A stretch of DNA of 5,011 nt, from assembly GCA_047629975.1 (NCBI GenBank), contig JBLHUT010000253.1, positions 1-5,011 of the forward strand. Reading direction: 5' to 3'. Origin of the DNA: JBLHUT01 sp047629975 (lineage in GTDB: Bacteria; Pseudomonadota; Alphaproteobacteria; Rhodobacterales; Rhodobacteraceae). Shown in pieces: positions 1-5,011 of the stretch. Position 1 is the stretch's first letter. Every line of letters starts with the position of its first letter. Below the pieces are notes generated by a model that was not told the origin of the DNA, did no database searches, and was given only the letters and a program-made list of their open reading frames with translations. The translations under genes were made by a program, and so were the position numbers.

Positions 1-476
1 CGCTACCTGCGCTGCGCAAGGATTTCATGTACGACCCCTATCAGGTTGCCGAGGCGCGGGCGCTGCATGCCGATTGCATTTTGATCATCATGGCGTCTGT
101 GTCCGATGCGCAGGCCGCCGAGCTTGAAGCGACGGCGATTGCGTGGGGCATGGATGTGCTCATCGAAGTACACGATGCCGCCGAGCTGGAGCGGGCCACC
201 TTGCTTGCCTCGCCCATGATCGGGATCAACAACCGCGACCTCAACACATTCGAGACCACGCTCCAGACCACCAAGGATCTTGCCCGCAGGGTGCCCGAGG
301 GCCGGATGGTGATTTCGGAATCCGGCCTCTCGACACCCGCTGATCTGGCAACAGTCTCGGCATTCGGGGCCAATTGCTTCTTGATCGGAGAGAGCCTGAT
401 GCGGCAGGAAGATGTCGCCACCGCGACACGCGCGCTTCTGGCCAACCCCGCAAACAACGTGACAGGAGGCCTGTGA
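1..476 (+). CDS. trpC: Indole-3-glycerol phosphate synthase, C-terminal part (5' end outside window)
   Basis: TrpC converts 1-(2-carboxyphenylamino)-1-deoxyribulose 5-phosphate to indole-3-glycerol phosphate in cytosolic tryptophan synthesis. The window enters mid-gene: the first complete codon is at position 3, and translation opens with LPALRKDFMYDPYQ, so the ATG at 27 is an internal methionine and not a start. About 157 residues are visible; the family is usually about 260-270, so roughly the first 110 are missing. The second half of a TIM-barrel is recognisable: LRKDF carries the catalytic lysine, VLIEVHD a catalytic glutamate, IGINNRDL the substrate-binding asparagine, and VISESG the glutamate/serine pair, followed by the phosphate-binding end FLIGESLM. 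All key residues in the visible part are intact. The stop TGA (474-476) shares its A with the moaC ATG, so moaC is probably translationally coupled. An upstream trpD/trpG is expected but not seen. Confidence 0.97.
   Translation, partial: LPALRKDFMYDPYQVAEARALHADCILIIMASVSDAQAAELEATAIAWGMDVLIEVHDAAELERATLLASPMIGINNRDLNTFETTLQTTKDLARRVPEGRMVISESGLSTPADLATVSAFGANCFLIGESLMRQEDVATATRALLANPANNVTGGL
464..469 (+). promoter_or_regulatory. Shine-Dalgarno sequence of moaC
   Basis: A full AGGAGG lies six bases before the ATG at 476, inside the last codons of trpC. It fixes the moaC start at 476 rather than at any in-frame codon further upstream in trpC, for example an ATG at 374 that would add 34 arginine-rich residues unlike MoaC. 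Confidence 0.85.
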
Positions 477-955
477 TGCCGCTGACCCATTTTGACGGCG
501 ACGGGCATGCCCACATGGTTGATGTGTCCGAAAAGGCCGTGACGGACCGGATTGCCACCGCCAGTGGCTGGGTCAGGATGTTGCCCGAGACACTTGCGCT
601 TGTGCAACAGGGTACGGCCAAAAAGGGCGATGTTCTGGGCATTGCGCGGCTTGCCGGAATTATGGGGGCCAAGCGCACGGCCGATCTGATCCCGCTGTGC
701 CATCCGCTTGCGATTACAAAGGTGACTGTGGACCTTGAAACCGACCCCGGGTTGCCCGGTGTACGCATCCGGGCCAGCGTGAAAACCGCAGGCCAGACGG
801 GCGTCGAGATGGAAGCGCTGACCGCCGTGTCAACAGCCGCCCTGACGGTGTATGACATGCTCAAGGCGGTGGACCGCGGAATGGAAATGGGGGGCATCAA
901 GGTTATCCTGAAAGATGGCGGGAAATCGGGCCGTTTCGAGGCGTCGGGCACGTGA
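476..955 (+). CDS. moaC: Cyclic pyranopterin monophosphate synthase MoaC
   Basis: MoaC converts the 3',8-cyclo-GTP made by MoaA into cyclic pyranopterin monophosphate, the first stable intermediate of molybdenum cofactor synthesis, in the cytosol. The product is 159 residues, the normal family size. Conserved blocks run in order: MVDVSEKAVTDRIATASG (14-31), KGDVLGIARLAGIMGAKRT (50-68), LIPLCHPL (71-78), TGVEMEALTAVS (108-119) and YDMLKAVD (126-133). By alignment with the E. coli enzyme, with a one-residue offset, the active-site candidates are Lys50, His76, Glu113, Asp127 and Lys130, all present. The start is chosen from the AGGAGG six bases upstream and the family-typical N-terminus (LTHFD...G.A.MVDVSEK). 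It overlaps the trpC stop by one base and the moeA start by four (GTGA at 952-955), so the three genes are likely co-transcribed. The visible segment contains no moaA or moaB. Confidence 0.98.
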   Translation: MPLTHFDGDGHAHMVDVSEKAVTDRIATASGWVRMLPETLALVQQGTAKKGDVLGIARLAGIMGAKRTADLIPLCHPLAITKVTVDLETDPGLPGVRIRASVKTAGQTGVEMEALTAVSTAALTVYDMLKAVDRGMEMGGIKVILKDGGKSGRFEASGT

Positions 956-2124
956 TCTCGGTTGACGAGGCGCTTGACCATGTTTTGTCGCTGGTCGCAC
1001 CGGTCGGGGTAGAGCAGGTCGCGTTGGCGCAATCTGCGGGGCGTGTGCTGGCAGCAGACGTCGTCGCGCGGCGCGCGCAGCCGCCCTTTCCTGCATCGGC
1101 GATGGACGGTTATGCCGTGCGCAGCCGCGATGCCCATCCTGCTGCGACGTTGCGCGTGGTCGGTCAGTCGGCAGCCGGTCACCGGTATCAAGGCACCCTG
1201 TCCCCCGGCGAGGCCGTGCGGATATTCACCGGCGCGCCTGTGCCTGAAGGTGCCGATCGCGTCATAATTCAGGAGGACGTCGAGCGCATGGGCGACGCTA
1301 TTACCTTGCGCCCGCAGCTTGACGACGCGACCTATATCCGGCCTGCGGGCGGCGACTTTGCCGTCGGGGACACATTGAACGCACCGCGTCTGCTGTCTGC
1401 CAACGACCTGTCGTTGATTGCCGCGATGAACACCCCTCACGTAACTGTATCACGCCGCCCCGAGGTTGCGATTCTGGCCACTGGCGACGAATTGGTGATG
1501 CCCTCCGACACGCCTGGTCCCGACCAGATCATCGCTTCGAACTCCTTCGCCCTCAAAGCCCTCTTCGAGGCCGAGGGCGCGCGGGTGCGCCTGCTTCCCA
1601 TTGCGCGCGATACCAAAGCAAGCCTGCTGTCAGGCTTTGAGATGGCGCGCGGTGCCGACTTGTTGATCACCACAGGCGGAGCATCGGTCGGAGACCACGA
1701 TCTGGTGGCCGCAGTTGCCGACAGCCTCGGAATGCAAAGGGCCTTTTACAAGATTGCCATGCGGCCCGGCAAGCCGTTGATGGCAGGGCGCGTTCTTGAC
1801 ATGGCGATGATCGGGCTTCCGGGAAATCCGGTTTCGTCAATTGTCTGTGCCCATCTTTTCGTCCGCCCCGCCATTCGCGCGATGCTTGGGCTGACACCGA
1901 CGGCCCTTCCCCCTCAAACCGCGCGGTTGGCGGTCGACCTTGGGCCAAACGGCCCGCGCGCCCATTACATGCGCGCCCAACTCGAAGGCGGCTGGATCAC
2001 CCCGTTCGAGCGTCAGGACAGCTCACTTCTGTCCGTTCTGGCACGCGCGAACAGCCTGATGATCAGGCCCGCCCGACAAGGCGCGCTTGAAAAAGGAAGC
2101 ATTGTCTCGTTCCTGCCGTTCTAG
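952..2124 (+). CDS. moeA: Molybdopterin molybdenumtransferase MoeA
   Basis: MoeA inserts molybdate into adenylylated molybdopterin to give active molybdenum cofactor. The 390-residue product is close to the usual size (E. coli about 411). An N-terminal MoeA region (1-160) contains the PPFPASAMDGYAV block, with the conserved MDGYA aspartate at 52, and IFTGAPVPEGAD (91-102). The MPT-binding MogA-like domain (about 170-310) shows ILATGDEL (174-181), an ATGDEL-type motif with Asp179/Glu180, then TTGGASVGDHD (240-250), AMRPGKPL (269-276) and GLPGNPVSS (288-296). A small C-terminal beta domain (about 325-390) ends in GSIVSFLPF. The start is GTG at 952: it overlaps the moaC stop by four bases and has a weak GAGG (938-941) ten bases upstream, which suggests translation largely by reinitiation after MoaC. 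The stop TAG is at 2122-2124. All hallmark motifs are intact. Confidence 0.97.
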   Translation: MISVDEALDHVLSLVAPVGVEQVALAQSAGRVLAADVVARRAQPPFPASAMDGYAVRSRDAHPAATLRVVGQSAAGHRYQGTLSPGEAVRIFTGAPVPEGADRVIIQEDVERMGDAITLRPQLDDATYIRPAGGDFAVGDTLNAPRLLSANDLSLIAAMNTPHVTVSRRPEVAILATGDELVMPSDTPGPDQIIASNSFALKALFEAEGARVRLLPIARDTKASLLSGFEMARGADLLITTGGASVGDHDLVAAVADSLGMQRAFYKIAMRPGKPLMAGRVLDMAMIGLPGNPVSSIVCAHLFVRPAIRAMLGLTPTALPPQTARLAVDLGPNGPRAHYMRAQLEGGWITPFERQDSSLLSVLARANSLMIRPARQGALEKGSIVSFLPF

Positions 2125-2130
2125 GAACAC

Positions 2131-2160
2131 TTGACACAAAAGGTGAACACTGGCAGAACA
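2131..2160 (+). promoter_or_regulatory. Probable lexA promoter
   Basis: A perfect consensus -35 hexamer TTGACA (2131-2136) starts six bases after the moeA stop. The -10 expected 16-18 bases later falls on GCAGAA/CAGAAC/AGAACA (about 2153-2160), which matches TATAAT poorly; TATGTT at 2171-2176 is a better -10 by sequence but lacks a good -35 at the right distance. The -35 call is strong and the -10 is uncertain. The LexA operator covers the spacer and the -10 position, the geometry expected for steric repression. No terminator is visible between moeA and this promoter, so read-through from the moeA side is also possible. Confidence 0.6.
2145..2159 (+). promoter_or_regulatory. LexA operator (alphaproteobacterial SOS box) of lexA
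   Basis: GAAC-ACTGGCA-GAAC is an exact match to the direct-repeat SOS box GAAC-N7-GAAC (GTTC-N7-GTTC on the other strand) known for LexA of alphaproteobacteria such as Rhodobacter and Paracoccus. It lies 33 bases before the lexA ATG and between the -35 hexamer and the likely transcription start, so it should mediate autorepression of lexA, relieved after RecA-stimulated LexA self-cleavage. Confidence 0.88.
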
Positions 2161-2178
2161 TTCGCACAGTTATGTTCT
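2155..2178 (+). repeat. 7-bp inverted repeat in the lexA leader
   Basis: AGAACAT (2155-2161) and ATGTTCT (2172-2178) form a perfect 7-base dyad separated by 10 bases. The left arm includes the downstream half-site of the LexA operator, and the right arm ends just before the Shine-Dalgarno sequence. It could be a further LexA contact on the opposite strand, a short hairpin in the lexA mRNA leader, or chance. It is not followed by a T-run, so it does not look like a terminator. Confidence 0.4.
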
Positions 2179-2181
2179 ATC

Positions 2182-2186
2182 GGAGG
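2182..2186 (+). promoter_or_regulatory. Shine-Dalgarno sequence of lexA
   Basis: GGAGG lies five bases before the ATG at 2192, an optimal spacing that settles the lexA start. The N-terminus it gives (MLTKKQ) is the typical LexA beginning in this order. Confidence 0.8.
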
Positions 2187-2191
2187 CAGCT

Positions 2192-2896
2192 ATGCTGACC
2201 AAAAAGCAACTTGATCTGCTTGAGTTTATTCATAAGCGCCTGCAACGGGATGGCGTTCCGCCGTCGTTCGACGAAATGAAAGATGCGCTCGATCTGCGAT
2301 CGAAATCAGGGATTCACCGCTTGATCACAGCGCTGGAAGAACGCGGGTTTATCCGCCGACTTGCCCACAAAGCTCGTGCGCTGGAGATTATCAAACTGCC
2401 TGACGCCATGCTTTCCGGTGGACAGACAAACGGATTTCAGCCGCAGATGATCGAACGGGTGCCTAGCAAGCCGCCCGCCCCTGTGCCCGCCAATGCAGCA
2501 CCGGTACTGCTGCATTCGGTGGAACTGCCCATTATGGGTCGCATTGCAGCAGGTGTGCCGATAAGCGCAATCTCGGAGGTATCGCATACCGTCGCGGTGC
2601 CCGGGCAGATGGTTGGAAAAGGCCATCATTATGCTCTTGAGGTTAAGGGCGATTCAATGATCGACGCCGGCATCAACGAAGGCGACGTCGTTGTGATCCG
2701 TGAGAGCAAAACGGCAGAAAACGGCGATATTGTCGTCGCACTTGTTGAGGGTCATGAAGCCACCCTGAAACGGTTTCGTCGCAAGGCCGGCATGATCGCG
2801 TTGGAGGCCGCCAATCCAACCTATGAAACACGGCTTTACCGTGATGATCAGGTCGAGGTCCAAGGGCGGCTTGTGGGCTTGATCCGAACCTACTGA
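2192..2896 (+). CDS. lexA: SOS repressor LexA (self-cleaving, S24 family)
   Basis: LexA represses DNA-damage genes and is inactivated by RecA-stimulated self-cleavage. The protein is 234 residues, against about 202 in E. coli; much of the extra length is a proline/alanine-rich linker (about 75-110), usual for alphaproteobacteria. The N-terminal winged helix-turn-helix spans 1-70 (PPSFDEMKDALDLRSKSGIH, then RLITALEERGFIRRL). The C-terminal S24 peptidase domain begins near 111: the cleavage site is Ala120-Gly121 in GRIAAGVP, the nucleophile Ser155 lies in VKGDSM, and the general base Lys193 in EATLKRF. Cleavage machinery and DNA-binding domain are both complete. Its own SOS box and promoter lie in the 67-base gap after moeA, so it is at least partly an independent unit. 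The stop TGA (2894-2896) overlaps the end of opposed comEC by seven bases. Confidence 0.98.
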   Translation: MLTKKQLDLLEFIHKRLQRDGVPPSFDEMKDALDLRSKSGIHRLITALEERGFIRRLAHKARALEIIKLPDAMLSGGQTNGFQPQMIERVPSKPPAPVPANAAPVLLHSVELPIMGRIAAGVPISAISEVSHTVAVPGQMVGKGHHYALEVKGDSMIDAGINEGDVVVIRESKTAENGDIVVALVEGHEATLKRFRRKAGMIALEAANPTYETRLYRDDQVEVQGRLVGLIRTY

Positions 2897-4938
2897 CCAA
2901 AGCTCTTTTCGGTCCATAGCCTGTTACCTGAAAAGCTTCGGCTGGAAAGTACCCTCACTTTATCCCCGTCGATTGTCAGGGCAAGCGCACCGGAATATCG
3001 CAAGGTATCAGGACTGATCACCTGACAAGGCCCGACGGGGGGTCTGTCAGGGGCTTGGGTTACAATCAGAAAACCGGCTTCGCAGGGCTGTTGCGCCCTT
3101 TGGGCGACCCCGCGCCCAGAAAGGTGCCGCAAGCGCAAAGGGCCGCGTTCAAGAAACAAATCCCCTTTGACGCCCGAAAACCCGACACGCGCGAATGCAT
3201 CTGCCTGTTGCGCGCTGTCGCCATCGTTCTCCAACCAGCTTCGCGCTGCAAATCCGTCCCCTTTTGGCTTGTTCAGCACCCGACCTGCCGCTGTTTGTAT
3301 GCCCACAAGTCCCCCGCTTCCGGAAATCAGGACATCCGGACGCTCTGCAAAGCTCCACAATACGACTGCCAGCGGCAGGGCTAAAAGCCCGATCAAACGC
3401 GCCCTTCCTTGCCAGATTATGGCAAACAGGAACCCGACAGAGAGTACCGGCAAAACCCACGGCCCCGGTGTCACGACAGGCGTCGTCGCCCCGGACATCT
3501 GGGACACTGTTTGCGCAACAAACATGATCCAGTCCAATCCGGCCCCCATTACGACCAAGCCAAGCGCCTCAAGTCCGACCAACGCCAGCACGGCACTGGC
3601 CACCGCGGCGGGCATGACAAGAAGCCCCATCAAAGGCACAGACAAGAGGTTTGCCAGCAGCCCGTAATCCGACAGTTGATTGAAATGTGCCGCACTGAAA
3701 GGTGCCGTTGCCGCCCCGGCGACTGCCGAAGAAATCACAACAGCCGCCACAGGGCGCAAAACCTTTGGCAACCGCCACCGGTCCGTGGGGGCCTCACGCA
3801 ACCAGCCGAAAACCGCAACCAACCCCGTGGTCGCCGCGAATGACATCTGGAATCCAGGCCCCGTAAGGCTTTCGGGGCGCAGTATCAAAACGATAAGCGC
3901 CGCAAGAGCAACCGCCCGGAGCGAAATCGCCCGCCGGTCAAGCAGAACCGCAACCAGCATCACAAGCGCCATCACAAACGCCCGTTGGGTCGAGACATTT
4001 CCCCCGGACAAGATCAAATAGAACACCCCCGCCATAATGGCCCCCACGGCTGCGATCTTCTTGACCGGTACGCGCAAGGCTATTGGAGGAATGAAGGACA
4101 AAAACACCCGCAGCGCGACAAAAACCACCCCCGTCATCAAGCCCATATGCAAGCCCGAGATAGCGAGCAGGTGAGCCAGATTGGAGCGCCGCAGATCATC
4201 GAGCACAGACTGGTCGATACCCGATCGGTCCCCGGTAATGATTGCGGCTGCAAAAGCACCGGTCTGGCCTTCCAAACGGTTCTGGATCGCCCCACTCAAC
4301 GCCATACGCAGAGCAAAGACATGCTGTGCAAAACCGCCCTGTTGCGCCTGTGCAAGTCCCAAAAGCGGGCTGCGGGAGTAGCCGACCGCCCCCAACCCTT
4401 CAAACCATGCCTTACGGCCGAAATCGAACCCACCGGGTTCGACCGGCCCACCGGGCGGCGACAAATGACCGGTCAGCATAACGATCATGCCGGGGGCAGG
4501 GTCGATGCCTTGGTCGCCGCCGTGCAGGGAAACCCGTACCCGTGTCGGAGTACGCTCGGGAGATATCCGCGCCAAGACGACCCTGTCCAAAGTGACCCGG
4601 ACCTTGTCCGAAGCCGAGCGGTCGATTGCAACAACACGCCCCTCGATCGGTCCGTAATACCGAAACCCGAGCACCGGTTCCGCCACCGAATGCGCACGCG
4701 CGCCGGCCAACATCGCCCCGATCAAGATACAGGCAATTGCCGCAAAAACAGGCCCGAATGCTTCGCCGCCAAACCAAGCCAGCGCTCCTAACGTCACAAT
4801 TGCAGCGGCGGCTACGCTATAATGCCACATCTCCGGCTCGAACCGCAGACTGAAGTAGCCCCCGATCCCGATGGCAAGGAAGACCGGTACCCACAAAAAC
4901 AAAAACCCACGCTGCGCCAACAGCATCGGGATCAACAT
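2890..4938 (-). CDS. comEC: ComEC/Rec2-family DNA uptake channel, short form without a recognisable metallo-beta-lactamase domain
   Basis: ComEC carries single-stranded DNA across the inner membrane during natural transformation. Starting at the ATG at 4938 the protein has 682 residues. Three hydrophobic helices (about 14-28, 40-56, 62-78) precede a soluble beta-rich stretch (about 90-190) like the DUF4131/OB-type domain. The polytopic Competence core (about 208-530) has the signature HLLAISGLHMGL (256-267), GGNVSTQRAF (312-321), PGFQMSF (361-367) and LLANLLSVPLMGL. After the last helix, about 150 residues remain (532-682); they contain no HxHxDH zinc motif, unlike Bacillus-type ComEC. The frame stays open up to and past a GTG at 5004, giving 704 residues or more, but the extra 22 are rich in rare AGA/AGG arginine codons and unlike a ComEC N-terminus, so 4938 or the adjoining GTG (4941) is preferred. 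The start is uncertain; the family is not. The end overlaps the lexA end by seven bases. Confidence 0.94.
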   Translation of the reverse strand: MLIPMLLAQRGFLFLWVPVFLAIGIGGYFSLRFEPEMWHYSVAAAAIVTLGALAWFGGEAFGPVFAAIACILIGAMLAGARAHSVAEPVLGFRYYGPIEGRVVAIDRSASDKVRVTLDRVVLARISPERTPTRVRVSLHGGDQGIDPAPGMIVMLTGHLSPPGGPVEPGGFDFGRKAWFEGLGAVGYSRSPLLGLAQAQQGGFAQHVFALRMALSGAIQNRLEGQTGAFAAAIITGDRSGIDQSVLDDLRRSNLAHLLAISGLHMGLMTGVVFVALRVFLSFIPPIALRVPVKKIAAVGAIMAGVFYLILSGGNVSTQRAFVMALVMLVAVLLDRRAISLRAVALAALIVLILRPESLTGPGFQMSFAATTGLVAVFGWLREAPTDRWRLPKVLRPVAAVVISSAVAGAATAPFSAAHFNQLSDYGLLANLLSVPLMGLLVMPAAVASAVLALVGLEALGLVVMGAGLDWIMFVAQTVSQMSGATTPVVTPGPWVLPVLSVGFLFAIIWQGRARLIGLLALPLAVVLWSFAERPDVLISGSGGLVGIQTAAGRVLNKPKGDGFAARSWLENDGDSAQQADAFARVGFSGVKGDLFLERGPLRLRHLSGRGVAQRAQQPCEAGFLIVTQAPDRPPVGPCQVISPDTLRYSGALALTIDGDKVRVLSSRSFSGNRLWTEKSFGQ

Positions 4939-5011
4939 CACAAACGGCGATGCCCTTGTCCTTGGGGTTTCAATTGCATACACGGTTCCGATCCTAGCTC
5001 TCACATGGTTG
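4939..5011. other. Probable 5' region of comEC, possibly a divergent promoter region
   Basis: On the minus strand this stretch is open in the comEC frame, but its codons (several AGG/AGA) do not resemble the GC-rich codon choice of the gene, so it is probably untranslated. Hexamers such as TTGTCC (4956-4961) and TTGCAT (4974-4979) on the plus strand are imperfect -35 candidates without a convincing -10 partner. In related genomes I would expect gltX to begin just beyond the right edge on the plus strand. The last seven bases contain ATGGTTG (5005-5011), too little to call a gene, and no Shine-Dalgarno sequence precedes that ATG. Confidence 0.3.

Noticed and set aside
241..1440. Long minus-strand open frame (399 codons) antisense to trpC, moaC and moeA
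   Set aside because: It is Arg/Ser/Pro-rich, matches no family I recognise, and lies fully opposite three clear genes. Such frames arise from GC-rich codon use on the coding strand.
2109..2121. Pair of GTTC motifs at the end of moeA considered as a second GTTC-N7-GTTC LexA box
   Set aside because: The spacing is N5 rather than N7, so it does not fit the operator consensus.
2900..2938. Imperfect inverted repeat AAGCTCTTTTC / GAAAAGCTT just past the lexA stop, considered as a terminator
   Set aside because: The stem is interrupted, the loop is 19 bases, it has little GC and no following T-run, and it lies in comEC coding sequence. Too weak to call.
3095..3121. GC-rich inverted repeat (GGGCG...CGCCC) within the comEC tail, considered as a terminator or structured RNA
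   Set aside because: Short stem in GC-rich coding sequence with no T-run on either strand; the encoded residues continue the ComEC frame normally.
3985..4791. Plus-strand open frame of 268 codons antisense to comEC
   Set aside because: Low-complexity Gln/Arg/Pro/His-rich composition, no start signal, and it lies opposite conserved ComEC motifs. It is a shadow of the comEC codon bias.
5005..5011. ATGGTTG at the right edge considered as the start of gltX on the plus strand
   Set aside because: Only seven bases are visible and no Shine-Dalgarno sequence precedes them; gltX is expected here only by recalled gene order.

Overview
The window reads as ordinary chromosomal core DNA from an alphaproteobacterium, most likely a Rhodobacterales (Roseobacter-type) species. 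Four things point there: the GC-rich coding sequence; the LexA N-terminus (MLTKKQLDLLEFIHKRL...), which has the form typical of that order; a GAAC-N7-GAAC SOS operator of the alphaproteobacterial type; and the gene order trpC-moaC-moeA-lexA with comEC opposed. I recall this order from Rhodobacterales genomes but have not searched for it here.

Layout. Positions 1-2124 hold three tightly coupled plus-strand genes. They are the 3' part of trpC (tryptophan synthesis), then moaC and moeA (molybdenum cofactor synthesis). The trpC stop and the moaC start share one base, and the moaC stop overlaps the moeA GTG start by four bases. A 67-base gap (2125-2191) is the only real intergenic region. It holds a perfect -35 hexamer, a LexA operator, an additional half-site, a dyad and a strong Shine-Dalgarno sequence. 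lexA (2192-2896) follows. From its end the minus strand is filled by comEC, which converges on lexA with a 7-base tail-to-tail overlap and occupies the rest of the window. The last ~70 bases (4939-5011) are probably the 5' region of comEC.

How the genes relate. TrpC makes indole-3-glycerol phosphate for tryptophan. MoaC makes cyclic pyranopterin monophosphate and MoeA inserts molybdate, an early and a late step of Moco synthesis. LexA represses the SOS regulon, including its own gene through the box seen here. ComEC is the inner-membrane DNA uptake channel. The lexA/comEC adjacency is suggestive, because in the related Rhodobacter capsulatus both LexA and ComEC are connected to gene transfer agent biology. 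Nothing in this window proves co-regulation.

I found no mobile elements, CRISPR arrays, tRNA or rRNA genes, and no evidence of an undescribed system. The points most worth a second look are the architecture of the lexA control region, the ComEC C-terminal tail with no metallo-beta-lactamase metal motif, and the overlapping convergent gene ends.
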